Below are positions 9,168 to 18,739 of a DNA stretch of 32,028 nt, piece after piece. The stretch's first letter is position 1, and each line of letters begins with the position of its first letter. Source of the stretch: a virus; IMG/VR virus record IMGVR_UViG_3300024259_000103, positions 1-32,028 of that record; one strand, 5' to 3'. Below the pieces are notes generated by a model. It searched no databases. It was not told the origin of the DNA and was given only the letters and a program-made list of their open reading frames with translations. Both the position numbers and the translations under genes were made by a program.

Positions 9168-9980
9168 CTACATCATCGTAGGTAGGGCATCGCCACCCGA
9201 CACACGAAAACCTCTGCGTGTCATTGGATTATCCCTGTCTGCTAAATCTGATCTTTGTGCCATTCGCTCATTGTTTTGAAAAGCACTCAGGGAAGCTTCT
9301 GACTTTGGACCCCACATACCATCCACCTTAGTCCCAATCCGTCTTTGCATTTCTCTGATTTGAGCATCGGTTTTATCACTCCCCCATCCACTTTGACTAT
9401 ATGGGTGTTGTTGAGAAGGTGCTGCTTGTAGTTGAGTTTGTACAGGTGCACCGCCTCGTTCCACACCACCTGGCAAATAACCGCCCATGGTTTGGTCAAT
9501 AGCATTATAACCCTTGCTCATGTATCCCTCTCCAACTGGTTGACCACCTGGTAAAACGCCACCTACGGTCTTATCTATCCCTTCGTATCCACCAATTGCG
9601 TCATATCCTTTTTTTAGGTAGCCTTCATTGAAATCTTGACCACCTGGTAAGATTCCACCCAACCCCTTATCGATTGTGTTATACATTCTACCAAAAAAAC
9701 CTGGACCTTGTTGTGCGGGGAGTGCGTTTTCCATTGGTGTATATTGCATGAATTCGGGCGTATTTGACACTCCTCTTATATCCTCAAACTGACTTGCCGT
9801 AACTTGATGTGGTGAAACATTGCTTCCGCCGCCAGTTTGTATATCTGGATCAGCTTGTGCACGAAACATATCTCCCTGTCTGTTGAGGTGGTTATAGCCA
9901 CGCTCCCCATCAGTCTCTACATTAAAAGCACCTATTCCTGTTAAATCAAAATTTGTTGGCACCCCTTGTATTCTTGACAT
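9168..9980 (-). CDS. Repeat-containing virion protein with C-terminal peptidoglycan-binding motif (270 aa)
   Basis: The N-terminal part is Gly/Gln/Asn-rich. Residues about 97-180 contain three imperfect repeats built on an ID+x(2)GGxLPGG core, separated by EGYxxKGYxAI. Residues about 203-238 read IREMQRRIGTKVDGMWGP followed by a helix ending SAFQ. This is the hallmark pattern of the PG_binding_1 fold (LQ..LG..VDG..GP.T..A...FQ), which binds cell-wall peptidoglycan. No hydrolase domain is present. The gene lies between an ejection-type protein (1 base away) and the giant RNA polymerase gene. A reasonable inference is a virion component that docks the ejection apparatus at the cell wall. AGGG lies a few bases before the ATG. 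Confidence 0.65.
   Translation of the reverse strand: MSRIQGVPTNFDLTGIGAFNVETDGERGYNHLNRQGDMFRAQADPDIQTGGGSNVSPHQVTASQFEDIRGVSNTPEFMQYTPMENALPAQQGPGFFGRMYNTIDKGLGGILPGGQDFNEGYLKKGYDAIGGYEGIDKTVGGVLPGGQPVGEGYMSKGYNAIDQTMGGYLPGGVERGGAPVQTQLQAAPSQQHPYSQSGWGSDKTDAQIREMQRRIGTKVDGMWGPKSEASLSAFQNNERMAQRSDLADRDNPMTRRGFRVSGGDALPTMM
9467..9690 (-). repeat. Three imperfect repeats encoding LPGG-type units
   Basis: On the plus strand, three copies starting CCACCTGG(C/T)AA are spaced about 75-100 bases apart. They encode GGYLPGG, GGVLPGG and GGILPGG, each preceded by ID+. The copies have diverged at third positions, so the units are under protein-level constraint rather than being recent DNA duplications. 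Confidence 0.7.
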
Positions 9981-9981
9981 T

Positions 9982-10884
9982 CTACATCCCTGGCATTTGT
10001 GGCATTTGTGGCATTTGCGTTGCCATCATTTCTTCATAAGGGTCATAACTATTATCTTTTCCTTGATGACCCAGTGCATATATACCAGCACCAGCAACGC
10101 CAGCCCCAGCACCATATTTCATTAACAAGGCTTTTGCTTGTGCAATCTTTTCCATAGCTTTGGTTGTTTCTAATCCCTTAACACCTAATCCATTAAGATT
10201 CATAAGCCCACTACCTATTGGAGCATCTTTCATTCCTGCGAATGCAGCTTGTTGCCATGCTGGCTTAAATCCGCCAGCTCCTTTAGCCAACCGCCTTAAT
10301 TGTGCAACTCGCTTTACACTTCCAGCTGCACCTTGTTGCCCTGCCATTGCTGACCTTGCCGCCAATGTACCAGCACCAATCATTCTTTTTGCTTGAGCAC
10401 CCATGCCAGCTGTTGTCATGTTTCTCGCTGCCCACAAGCCAGCTTTGCCGAGCTTAGTAGAAGCTTTTGCTCCTTGTAGGAATCCAGCACCAGGTATAGC
10501 TAATGATGCTGCTACTCCACCAAGCCTACCAGCCTTACCCCATCCTTTATTTCTTCTGTTACTGTACCACTTATCGGGTACAAGCCCCAGCAATGCTCCG
10601 TCTACAGCACCGCCAATAAGACCAAACAAAGCATCGTCAACGCCAGTTTTATCTTTCTTTCTACCACGACTAACATTCCACCCATACATCTGGGCGGCTT
10701 CCATTGCCCGTACAACCTCTTCACCACTTAAACTCTTTGGTCTTTCGTTGTACTTACGAACAAGTTTCCTTGCACTATCTTGGGTCATTTTCATCTTGTT
10801 TGATGCAATCTGCATCTGTAAAGCTTGCGGATTCATTAATTGCTCCCGCGGTTGTTTTAGTGCTTCACCATAAATATTATACAT
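9982..10884 (-). CDS. Ala/Gly-rich ejection-type internal virion protein (300 aa)
   Basis: Residues 41-71 form a charged helical module (R43, Y45, P49, S53, V57, A64, Q65, Y67, V71). It aligns without gaps to residues 18-48 of the giant polymerase protein, with 9 of 31 identities. A hydrophobic Gly/Ala-rich stretch follows (FGLIGGAVDGALLGLV and GGVAASLAIPGAGFLQGAKA), resembling membrane-active segments of phage ejection proteins. Another Gly/Ala-rich stretch lies near the C-terminus, and the protein ends in a Met-Pro-Gln triplet repeat encoded by tandem 9-base units. The start has an excellent AAGGAG site. I infer that it is ejected with the giant protein and helps form a path through the envelope; no named family is recognised. 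Confidence 0.6.
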   Translation of the reverse strand: MYNIYGEALKQPREQLMNPQALQMQIASNKMKMTQDSARKLVRKYNERPKSLSGEEVVRAMEAAQMYGWNVSRGRKKDKTGVDDALFGLIGGAVDGALLGLVPDKWYSNRRNKGWGKAGRLGGVAASLAIPGAGFLQGAKASTKLGKAGLWAARNMTTAGMGAQAKRMIGAGTLAARSAMAGQQGAAGSVKRVAQLRRLAKGAGGFKPAWQQAAFAGMKDAPIGSGLMNLNGLGVKGLETTKAMEKIAQAKALLMKYGAGAGVAGAGIYALGHQGKDNSYDPYEEMMATQMPQMPQMPGM

Positions 10885-10896
10885 TTAATCTCCTTT

Positions 10897-11778
10897 TTAA
10901 AAACTCAATAATGGTCTTCCCCATTTATCCATAAGACTGCCTTTTTCGCCATACATATCAAAATCATCATATTTTTCTTGCCCACTTTCTCCAAACTCTT
11001 TCCAATTTTGCTCCTTGTCGCTTACCCCTTTAAATAAGTTGTTTGCGTTAAACTGAATCTTATTTGTCCATGCTTGCAGTGCATCACCCCAGCCACCTTT
11101 TTCTAATCCCTCATAATAGAGGTCTTTTGCTCCTGGGATATTATATTCCTCAGGTAAGTATGAACTCCATGTACCCTCATCGTGAATATCGTTTGATGTC
11201 ATATTTTGCAAAGCTCTAACTTGCGATGGCTCCATCCTTTTGAACGCTTCTTGAATATCGCCTTGGTCAAAGTCATCGCCGTGTCTAGTTTGGAACGCAT
11301 TGGCGATTGGGTCAAGAAATTTATTTCCCTGTTCCGCCATAACATCCATTAATAGTTGGTCATTAACCTGTGTGTTCAACATACCGTAGTAAGCTTTTCT
11401 GTCAGCCGGTGAAAGGTTTGATTCATCCATATAAGAATCAATAGCACCTTTTCGTAAATCAGACTTATCTCGTTGTAGGAAATTAAACAATTCTGAGTTT
11501 GATAAATCTTCAAGATTTAGATTGTCTGGTAACTCTAAATCAGACATTTGACTGTGGATATAATCTCTAGCGTACCCCGCCATTCCCTCTTTCATGTTTT
11601 GACGATTCAATGATTTCTCATATCTTGCATCCAACACACCTTCTCGTTCCCTTTTTGCAGCTAAAGCCTCAGCGTGTTGCTTGTCCTGGAGGGCTAATGC
11701 TCTTCTTTGGTTCATGGATTGTGCTATGTTTTGCCCAAAGTTCCAATTGGTTTGCATTGGTTGAAATGTTGCTGGCAT
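10897..11778 (-). CDS. Probable internal virion protein, coiled-coil (293 aa)
   Basis: The family is not recognised. The N-terminus NFGQNIAQSMNQRRALALQ and the Ala/Lys/Glu/Arg-rich stretch to about residue 75 predict a long amphipathic helix or coiled coil. The remainder is acidic and helical, with many Asn/Asp/Leu, and no catalytic motif, signal peptide or membrane segment is seen. It lies in a tightly spaced run of candidate ejection proteins between the nozzle-like gene and the giant polymerase gene, which is the only functional clue. It starts one base after the preceding stop codon, so translation is probably coupled. Confidence 0.55.
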   Translation of the reverse strand: MPATFQPMQTNWNFGQNIAQSMNQRRALALQDKQHAEALAAKREREGVLDARYEKSLNRQNMKEGMAGYARDYIHSQMSDLELPDNLNLEDLSNSELFNFLQRDKSDLRKGAIDSYMDESNLSPADRKAYYGMLNTQVNDQLLMDVMAEQGNKFLDPIANAFQTRHGDDFDQGDIQEAFKRMEPSQVRALQNMTSNDIHDEGTWSSYLPEEYNIPGAKDLYYEGLEKGGWGDALQAWTNKIQFNANNLFKGVSDKEQNWKEFGESGQEKYDDFDMYGEKGSLMDKWGRPLLSF

Positions 11779-11779
11779 C

Positions 11780-12265
11780 CTAAATCCCTAGGACAGGCAT
11801 GAACTGTCCTGCTAAACCCATTGCACTATTTATAAAGCCCATTCGGTTTGCACTGTTTTGATTCATCGTGTTTGCCTGTGCCATTGCAGCAGCTTGTTGC
11901 ATTTGCATGTTTGATGAGTCTCCCTGGAGTCCTTGTCCAAGTAGCCCCATGCCCATTTGTGCATTTTGCCCCAAAGCACCATTAAAACCTTTAAACATAC
12001 TTTCTCCTGTCTGTGACGCAAAAGCATTCCCTCGTTGCTGAGCACCCAATCCTCTTCCCATTGCAGCAAGTTTGTTTGACATGTTCCAGTTGTTGTTTAT
12101 CTGGTCCATTCCTTGTTGCTGAATACCTCCCAATTGACGCTGGTTATAAGCACTGTTTGGATTAAACATTTGCTGTCCAATTTGCTTCTGAAAATCGGTA
12201 TTAACTTGATCGAAATTCATCGCAGTCTTATAGATGTCATTTGGGTCTGGTCCGAAAAATCCCAT
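11780..12265 (-). CDS. Gln/Asn/Gly/Met-rich small virion protein (161 aa)
   Basis: Composition is strongly biased toward Gln, Asn, Gly, Met and Ala, with few charges after residue 30. A mildly hydrophobic C-terminus, GLAGQFMPVLGI, is also present. Such proteins often lie beside ejection genes in environmental short-tailed phages and may be internal virion or pore-forming components; this is inference. The start codon overlaps the previous stop (TAATG) and has a strong GGAGGAG site. No enzymatic motif is present. Confidence 0.55.
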   Translation of the reverse strand: MGFFGPDPNDIYKTAMNFDQVNTDFQKQIGQQMFNPNSAYNQRQLGGIQQQGMDQINNNWNMSNKLAAMGRGLGAQQRGNAFASQTGESMFKGFNGALGQNAQMGMGLLGQGLQGDSSNMQMQQAAAMAQANTMNQNSANRMGFINSAMGLAGQFMPVLGI

Positions 12266-12528
12266 TACTCTCCTCCTTCAGTTGGTACTGTGACATTAGT
12301 CCAACCTTTCTTTTTTTTAAATTGAATTATTTGTTTCCCGTTCTTTTCAATAACCCTCACTTGCCCTTCATACCCCTGATGGTCTTTCTTGGGATCAACA
12401 TAGGATTCATTGAGGTCGTGTGCTATTTTGTTAATATCATCATAGATACGCTTCACAGCACTACTCAATGCCTTGTTGGTGTCTGTGGTATCTGTCACTC
12501 TGAATGCTTGCAAATGTAACTTTCTCAT
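12265..12528 (-). CDS. Small conserved-looking hypothetical protein (87 aa)
   Basis: The family is not recognised. The N-terminal half is an amphipathic helix with DTNKALSSAVKRIYDDINKI. The C-terminal half looks beta-rich (QVRVIEKNGKQIIQF), followed by a Lys run and WTNVTVP. It overlaps the nozzle-like gene by four bases (ATGA) and the following gene by one, so all three are probably translated together. AGGAG lies about 10 bases before the ATG. The KxGKQIIQFKKKKGWTNVTV tail resembles small structural proteins that cap tail genes; the function is unknown. Confidence 0.55.
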   Translation of the reverse strand: MRKLHLQAFRVTDTTDTNKALSSAVKRIYDDINKIAHDLNESYVDPKKDHQGYEGQVRVIEKNGKQIIQFKKKKGWTNVTVPTEGGE

Positions 12529-15500
12529 TTTGTCTTTACTCCTCTGTATCTTATTCCAATACTATTTAATTCCTCATCACCAGAGATACTAAGTACATAG
12601 TTTTTTATAGCATTAGTTGGAGAACCCGGTGGAACATAGAAGCCCGCTGTTGTTTCTGCAAAAGGCAAGAATATATTATCTATATCGTTAGCGCCACTAA
12701 TCTTATAGTCGCTTGAGTACCCAGATAGATTAATGCCATACACCTTAACATCTTGCTGAGGATCTCCGAGGTTAATCTCCTTAGTAACAATATGCCATGG
12801 GGATCTCTCGTCATCTCCAAACAACTTAAACCAATTCTCTTTTGTGCAAATATACACATCACCCTTATAGTCCTCGTATTTACCTACCGGATTACCAGTG
12901 AACTGTGAGTCATACATCCATGTATTTCTCTCAAGTGAGAACAAAAACATACCGTACGGATTTGCAGAATCGGTGTTGTAAAGTGACCCTGTTGATGTGT
13001 GTGCAATTCCAATGATATTGTACTGTGGGAAATGAAATAACAATACTGGTTGATCCCAGTCAATCTTACTGTATGCAGGATAACCCGACTTAGAGTCATA
13101 GATCGGTGTTGAGATCATCTTAGCCTGTTGCCCGTTATGCCACCAAAAACCCTTCCTGTTGCCATAAAACAACCCAGCATCGGTAGAGAGTACCATGTCT
13201 TGTGAATAAGCCCCCATGGTGTCATCCTTCTGCTCTACATATATACCTTCTGGATTCAAAACGTACATTGACGATGGACTAAATACAAACACTCTGTTCG
13301 CAAAGGATGCCATTGCTGTTGGGACCTCATTAATCGTACCATACTTTTCTGGCCAATTAAAGACACTGTATTTCCCCGGCTCTGACTTTATAATGTGTTT
13401 CGCTAAATCAAGTTTACTGTCACTTCCAGCTGACATTACGCCACCAACAAACAACTCACCATTTAGCTCTGTCGCTAGTTTATATTGAACATCTACACTA
13501 TCTAACGTGGATGAATATCCAGCTATAGATTCAAAAGATGCTCCATTGAATGAAGATGGTTTAATCACTTCTATAATCTTCCCACCAGTCTCAGGTTGCC
13601 AAGATCTAATATCGATAGATTTTATTAATCTGAAATACCCTAATGAATCTTCATATCCTTTTCTTCCATAAAGCATTAACTTTGTAGCCCTCGGTGGTAT
13701 CTGGTCAATCTCCACCTCTAGCATTATCCTTATTAGGTGCTTTTCAGCATTACCTGGACCCAGAAAAGCTTCCGCGTTTCCACCTATTATGGTCGATGCG
13801 AGGGGTGCGTCCTGGTAGTCATCGTAAAGGAAGCCTAGTCTAAACTGTACAACCTGCTCATCTTCAGGGGCTAATATGAATTGTGTTATTGGGGCTCCTT
13901 CTGTACCTAACGCACCTATACCACCCATCTTTATATCACTGACGGCGTTTAAACCCCACTTCTCAATAACGTCATCATCTACAACAAGCACCGCTATTAC
14001 GTTGTTTGTTGAGAAAAACCACAACTTAGTAACTCCATCAACCTCAACAGCTCTCATCTTGACAGAGCGATAGTTGTCTAGTAAGTTACTTTTATACGAT
14101 ACGTCGTCAACTTCAATAGTTAACTCAACATCTTCTTCGTCACTCAAAACAGTTCTCCACGTATGATTATTTAGTGATGATGTTGGTGTTAGGTTTAGTT
14201 TACCGTTTTCCGAATCCCACCAATCAGTATCCTCCTCTCCATTATACACAACGTACGTTCCGTTAGTTAGGAAACCGTCATCTAGTGTGTATTTTGTAAT
14301 TGTAGTGGAGGTACCATCACTTTCTATATTCGTATCTGTATATTCTGTCTGTAGTCTCAATCGCTTAAGAGATGGCGTTTCTGATAAAGTACTATCGAGA
14401 ACATAAATACTATTACCAATTCTCTCATACTGCTGATTTAAGCCACCCCATTCACCAAGCATAACCATTGACTGAGAATTGGGAACTTTCGATGGTATAT
14501 TCCACGGTTTATCTCTATCTCCACCACGGAAGTAATTGTCATCCTCGCTACCACTCGTAGTCATCCAAGCGCGCCCACTTGTAGGCTTGTAATTATATCC
14601 GTCTTCAACAGCTGGACCGTAAAGTGAATCTAGCGTCATCGCCACTGTTTGAACATTCCAATTATGATTATCAGCTACTACCGTATATAGGTAGGCTTGA
14701 TTCTTAATATCGTGGTTTGCTGATGGATATACTAATTCTTTCCTAGTATGCCCACACTTTACACAAGCACTAAAACGCCCAGTCAACATTCCGTAGGTTT
14801 TAGCATTATCACCAAATTCAACAACAAACGAAACAGAAGTTACCTCTGTATAGTTTGTGGCATCACTGCTATTACGGATGCGTGTGCTTTGGAGAGATAA
14901 ACTACGTTTTACGGGGTAGTATTTTGTATTGGAGCTAAACCCATCACTATCTCTATAGTTTACGTAATCACCCTCTGGAACGCAAATTTTAGCAAAGAAA
15001 GCCCATGCTCCAAACAATAACAATGCGAGAGCTAATACCGCCCAAGCGACTGGCCCCATAAACCCAAAACTTATAAAGGTCATTAGGGACATGTGCGAGA
15101 AAATACCAAGTCCAAGTGCAAGCCACCCAGCAACAGCCATAGTAGCTAACGCCGCTGTGCTTAATGCTATGCTTATGAACCACGCCCACGTTGATCCCCT
15201 GGGCCTGTTAGCTACAGTTGAAATACGATCAGTAACTTCGCCATACTCCTCACCAGCATCAGGTTCACTCCGCATCGATCCCTTAGATGATGAGCGTCTA
15301 GGTTTTCCTCTCTTAAGGCATTTTAATTGACCTTTACTTCTTGTCCATCCCCAAAGAGACTCACTCCAACTTTCCATAAACATAACGGGTGTTTTTGTCT
15401 TCATGGTTAAAATTACATCGTCAAGGTTATTTTCAATATCTTCAACTCTGAATAAGAATTGATTCCTTAGGTCGAAACTAGATTCAGGACTAAACCATGA

Positions 15501-18251
15501 ATCTTGATTGTTGTAGTTTTCGGGTGATAGGAGTATGTATAAGTCATACCTAGTCTCGTGGCTATCACTAGAAAGAATGCCATTATTGAATATCTTGAAA
15601 TCACCAATATCAAAGCTAGCTAACCCTACGGGATGTTCAAAAACCAAACCAATCACACCCTGAATAACCCCATCTCTATCAAAGTGATATAGTGAGCCTG
15701 GACTATTCTGAGTAGCATGTTCATCCATTAGAAATATCTTATCATCTGTCCTTTCTATGAAGGAGGGTGTGAATGCTAACTCTATTTTCTCAAAAGCAAA
15801 TCCCTGTGTTGCTGTATCGTTTATACCTAACACAACACGAGTGTTATCGGTAAGTGTCTCTATTTCAATATCCTCTGGTGCAAATGAAGAGAGGGTGGTG
15901 TCTATCTTATATAGAAAAGATACACCAGTTTTAATTCCAAAGATGGTAATCTCATCAGGTGTGTCTTTTGTAAAGACTACGTAGTCCGTGAACCCAGCTA
16001 TTGCTGTATACTCTGGGGATTTTAAACCTTCAGGCTGGGCAGTAATACTCTTATCCCGTCCTCTTCCTATCCAATAAGGCTTACCTCCGCCAACAAACGC
16101 AGAGTTATTTTGAATAGTTATGGGAGCATCAGCATCAACCCCCCTGCATGAAACCACCGATGATGGTCCATTAATCTCTTCCTTTATGTCGAGATTAACA
16201 ACAGTTGCGCCGTTCTCGGTATATCCACGACCCTTAATTAACTTCAACCAAAGAGGCTTAACTCCATTGACAACATAATCCTTAACCCCAGTCCACCAAT
16301 CGTATTTCAATACATTGAGTGTTTTTGCTACCTTGGGCATAAAGCTTCTTTGTAGTGTCACAGGTTCCTTGTTAGCGCTGTATAAGCTTTCTTGCGTTGT
16401 GATTGAATCTCCGTTGTGGATAAAACAATATTTATATCTAAGTCTATATCTGAACTTGTATTCATATGGGCGTGACTCAGCCGCCATATCATCCTTTGAC
16501 TGATTAAGTGTATTTGTTATTAGAAAACCTTTTCGAGGGTTAGCTAATATGTTTGAGCAATTACGCCAAAGGTAATTTTTGTTCTCAAGAGTAGTGTATA
16601 CGCGTCTATAACTAGGTGGAATTGGTTGTGCGTTATGATCATCAAGACTATTTGGCCACTGCGACAAACTTCCATAAAAGCTGACTGGGTCTGGATTCCA
16701 TCTTTCTTCGATGTTTCCTATTGCTGCCCTTGGACTATCTTCCATTATATTAAATTCGTTATATACAGTTCCATCTTCACGCCACGCATCATCATAATAC
16801 CAATCAATACCGTACTGCACCTTATTCAAAACAACATTAGGTAATCTTTCTGTCTGTGTCCAGAGTCCTGATAAGTCATGCATTCTAACCGTAGGGCAAT
16901 ACTTACTGTCTACAAGACTGAATGAGAAATCATTTCCATCAGCATAGTTAGGTTCATAGTCATACTCTTGAACAGCAGCTATTCGTACACCATTATGTAT
17001 GTCCTCTCTTGCTGTTACATTATATGCCGTGTAATTTACACCATTGACATCTATAAGGAGTTGAATTGTTACATCATTAGAGCTTGTAAGCTGTGGTAGG
17101 AAGAATGATTTATAAAAGTTTCCACCAAAAAATACGGGAACTGTATCACGGTAATACATACTCCATGGCTTGCGTTCAGTTTCCACATTATTGTGTGTGT
17201 TGTTTGTAAATGTGTAGTTTTGGGCATAATCTGAAAAGAACTTAATCACATTACCTGATGGTTGCGTTATGTTCATTTCAATTCTGTCCGAGAAATACAT
17301 AGTTAAGAATGTCTCTCGCACAGCAAAAGGTACACTTCCTAATGACAATGGGAGATCTATAAAATCTAATACACCCACGGCATTGTTGTAGGATACTGTT
17401 GGATTTATTACGGGTGCGTAAATAGGTAAGTTAAGTTTAGACATAATACCCACAACCCTTGTGTCTTCGTTATAGAAAGCATCACCAGTATCATTTAATA
17501 TAATACCCAATGGGATTTGACTGAGATACATGTCCATTGTCTCGCTAGCCGTTAACACGGATAGAGGGAAGTTTACATCCAAGACCTCGGTCTGAACAAA
17601 ACCTGGGTCTACATTTTGTATCTCGTATATACTTGGACTTCTGTAATTTAAGTCAAGTCCATAAAATAAAACAAGTTCCGCATTACCTTCATTGCGGAGG
17701 TTTGCAGTATTCTGCCAAAACTCATACCATCCAGTATCCCAACCCAAATAAGAACTATTTTTTTGATTAACATTTTCACCAAAAAGCTCAATAGTACTAC
17801 ATGCATTATTGTTTCCAAGGTATAAGGTTATAGTAGAATAATCGTCTTCTGGGGGAGCGGGTTCTTCCTCATCATCTTCTTCGTCATCTGGTGGTGGTGC
17901 GTCACCGCCACTACCACCGCCACTACCAGGTTCCCAGCCAGGTTCCCCTGTATACCACTGCCCTGGATTTGGTTGCCAGTCTTCATCATGCCATTGTGCA
18001 TCAGGATTAATCCACCAAGTCCATGTGTATGTCCCGTCTTCATTGTCTACCTTCGTGGGGTAAACAAAGGGATTGCCTGTGTCAAACTTCATCTTCCCAA
18101 AAACCTGATCCACATCACTCGTCGTGTATGAGTATGAATCGTAGGCTGTTGTATCCCCATTTGTAAATGTAAATCGCACTAATCCGCGACCTAAGTTCGA
18201 CTCCACGCTCGTGGAATCACAATCTATAGCAACACTTATATCTCTATCCAC
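12525..18251 (-). CDS. Very large tail nozzle/hub-like protein with internal transmembrane hairpin (1908 aa)
   Basis: The start is GTG, 5 bases after AAGGAGG. Residues about 97-140 form a low-complexity Gly/Ser then Pro/acidic linker. The bulk is beta-rich. From about residue 1645 to the end, phrases such as NRVFVFSPSSMYVL, GAYSQDMVLSTDAGLF and FLFSLERNTWMYD are typical of the beta-propeller and platform of podovirus tail nozzle proteins (T7 gp12-like). Residues about 1022-1090 hold two long hydrophobic helices joined by a short turn, preceded by a basic stretch (LKCLKRGKPRRSSSKG); a CxxC lies near 1165. Known podovirus nozzle proteins are about half this length and soluble. The insertion suggests a membrane-interacting element that may act during genome delivery. 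Structural role is confident; nozzle identity is moderate. Confidence 0.7.
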   Translation of the reverse strand: MDRDISVAIDCDSTSVESNLGRGLVRFTFTNGDTTAYDSYSYTTSDVDQVFGKMKFDTGNPFVYPTKVDNEDGTYTWTWWINPDAQWHDEDWQPNPGQWYTGEPGWEPGSGGGSGGDAPPPDDEEDDEEEPAPPEDDYSTITLYLGNNNACSTIELFGENVNQKNSSYLGWDTGWYEFWQNTANLRNEGNAELVLFYGLDLNYRSPSIYEIQNVDPGFVQTEVLDVNFPLSVLTASETMDMYLSQIPLGIILNDTGDAFYNEDTRVVGIMSKLNLPIYAPVINPTVSYNNAVGVLDFIDLPLSLGSVPFAVRETFLTMYFSDRIEMNITQPSGNVIKFFSDYAQNYTFTNNTHNNVETERKPWSMYYRDTVPVFFGGNFYKSFFLPQLTSSNDVTIQLLIDVNGVNYTAYNVTAREDIHNGVRIAAVQEYDYEPNYADGNDFSFSLVDSKYCPTVRMHDLSGLWTQTERLPNVVLNKVQYGIDWYYDDAWREDGTVYNEFNIMEDSPRAAIGNIEERWNPDPVSFYGSLSQWPNSLDDHNAQPIPPSYRRVYTTLENKNYLWRNCSNILANPRKGFLITNTLNQSKDDMAAESRPYEYKFRYRLRYKYCFIHNGDSITTQESLYSANKEPVTLQRSFMPKVAKTLNVLKYDWWTGVKDYVVNGVKPLWLKLIKGRGYTENGATVVNLDIKEEINGPSSVVSCRGVDADAPITIQNNSAFVGGGKPYWIGRGRDKSITAQPEGLKSPEYTAIAGFTDYVVFTKDTPDEITIFGIKTGVSFLYKIDTTLSSFAPEDIEIETLTDNTRVVLGINDTATQGFAFEKIELAFTPSFIERTDDKIFLMDEHATQNSPGSLYHFDRDGVIQGVIGLVFEHPVGLASFDIGDFKIFNNGILSSDSHETRYDLYILLSPENYNNQDSWFSPESSFDLRNQFLFRVEDIENNLDDVILTMKTKTPVMFMESWSESLWGWTRSKGQLKCLKRGKPRRSSSKGSMRSEPDAGEEYGEVTDRISTVANRPRGSTWAWFISIALSTAALATMAVAGWLALGLGIFSHMSLMTFISFGFMGPVAWAVLALALLLFGAWAFFAKICVPEGDYVNYRDSDGFSSNTKYYPVKRSLSLQSTRIRNSSDATNYTEVTSVSFVVEFGDNAKTYGMLTGRFSACVKCGHTRKELVYPSANHDIKNQAYLYTVVADNHNWNVQTVAMTLDSLYGPAVEDGYNYKPTSGRAWMTTSGSEDDNYFRGGDRDKPWNIPSKVPNSQSMVMLGEWGGLNQQYERIGNSIYVLDSTLSETPSLKRLRLQTEYTDTNIESDGTSTTITKYTLDDGFLTNGTYVVYNGEEDTDWWDSENGKLNLTPTSSLNNHTWRTVLSDEEDVELTIEVDDVSYKSNLLDNYRSVKMRAVEVDGVTKLWFFSTNNVIAVLVVDDDVIEKWGLNAVSDIKMGGIGALGTEGAPITQFILAPEDEQVVQFRLGFLYDDYQDAPLASTIIGGNAEAFLGPGNAEKHLIRIMLEVEIDQIPPRATKLMLYGRKGYEDSLGYFRLIKSIDIRSWQPETGGKIIEVIKPSSFNGASFESIAGYSSTLDSVDVQYKLATELNGELFVGGVMSAGSDSKLDLAKHIIKSEPGKYSVFNWPEKYGTINEVPTAMASFANRVFVFSPSSMYVLNPEGIYVEQKDDTMGAYSQDMVLSTDAGLFYGNRKGFWWHNGQQAKMISTPIYDSKSGYPAYSKIDWDQPVLLFHFPQYNIIGIAHTSTGSLYNTDSANPYGMFLFSLERNTWMYDSQFTGNPVGKYEDYKGDVYICTKENWFKLFGDDERSPWHIVTKEINLGDPQQDVKVYGINLSGYSSDYKISGANDIDNIFLPFAETTAGFYVPPGSPTNAIKNYVLSISGDEELNSIGIRYRGVKTK

Positions 18252-18739
18252 TACAGCCTCCTTACTATTGTATTGTTATTATCCGTGAGGACTGCATCTT
18301 TCGAGACATTAAACACATTTACACCATAAATAGATTTATCTACGATGGAGTCTCTCGTTGTGTGTGTTTTGTTGGGGTTACTTGTTCTATCTATAACCTC
18401 AGTACTGTCGTCTTCTGTTATTAAATAATTACCACCAGTAAGAATACAGGGAGGATGCATGAAGTCGTTAGGTAGGTCTCCATCCCATTTTTCAGCCTCA
18501 TCTTCCATTATAGGTAGTTCGTGTGTTATTTTTAGGTTTGATGAGTATTGGGGAAGGCGTATAACGATGCCATTGCCAGCAGCTGTCTTAACACAGTTAA
18601 ATTGCTCAGAGAACGACTCAAACAAATCGTCATATCCCTGTGTGGCTACAAACTTAACTTGTCGTTTATTGTGTTTATCTAGCCACGTTATCCTAAAATC
18701 ATACAAGGCCGTATCTGGTTTCTTTAATTCTTCTGGCAT
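18251..18739 (-). CDS. Hypothetical protein upstream of the nozzle-like gene (162 aa)
   Basis: The family is not recognised. The sequence is soluble, mixed alpha/beta and acidic in its centre (MEDEAEKWDGD), with two cysteines and no membrane segment. It sits between small coupled genes: its start overlaps the previous stop (TAATG), and its stop TAG abuts the GTG of the nozzle-like gene. An accessory tail or assembly role is possible because of this coupling, but nothing in the protein itself shows it. Confidence 0.5.
   Translation of the reverse strand: MPEELKKPDTALYDFRITWLDKHNKRQVKFVATQGYDDLFESFSEQFNCVKTAAGNGIVIRLPQYSSNLKITHELPIMEDEAEKWDGDLPNDFMHPPCILTGGNYLITEDDSTEVIDRTSNPNKTHTTRDSIVDKSIYGVNVFNVSKDAVLTDNNNTIVRRL

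Noticed and set aside
9287-9505. 72-codon frame on the minus strand inside the peptidoglycan-binding gene
   Set aside because: It is an out-of-frame shadow of a gene with clear protein-level repeats and a domain motif.
10403-10873. 156-codon open frame on the plus strand
   Set aside because: It is antisense to the Ala/Gly-rich ejection-type gene, has Pro/Ala/Ser-biased composition typical of a mirror frame and lacks a ribosome site; all real genes here are on the minus strand.
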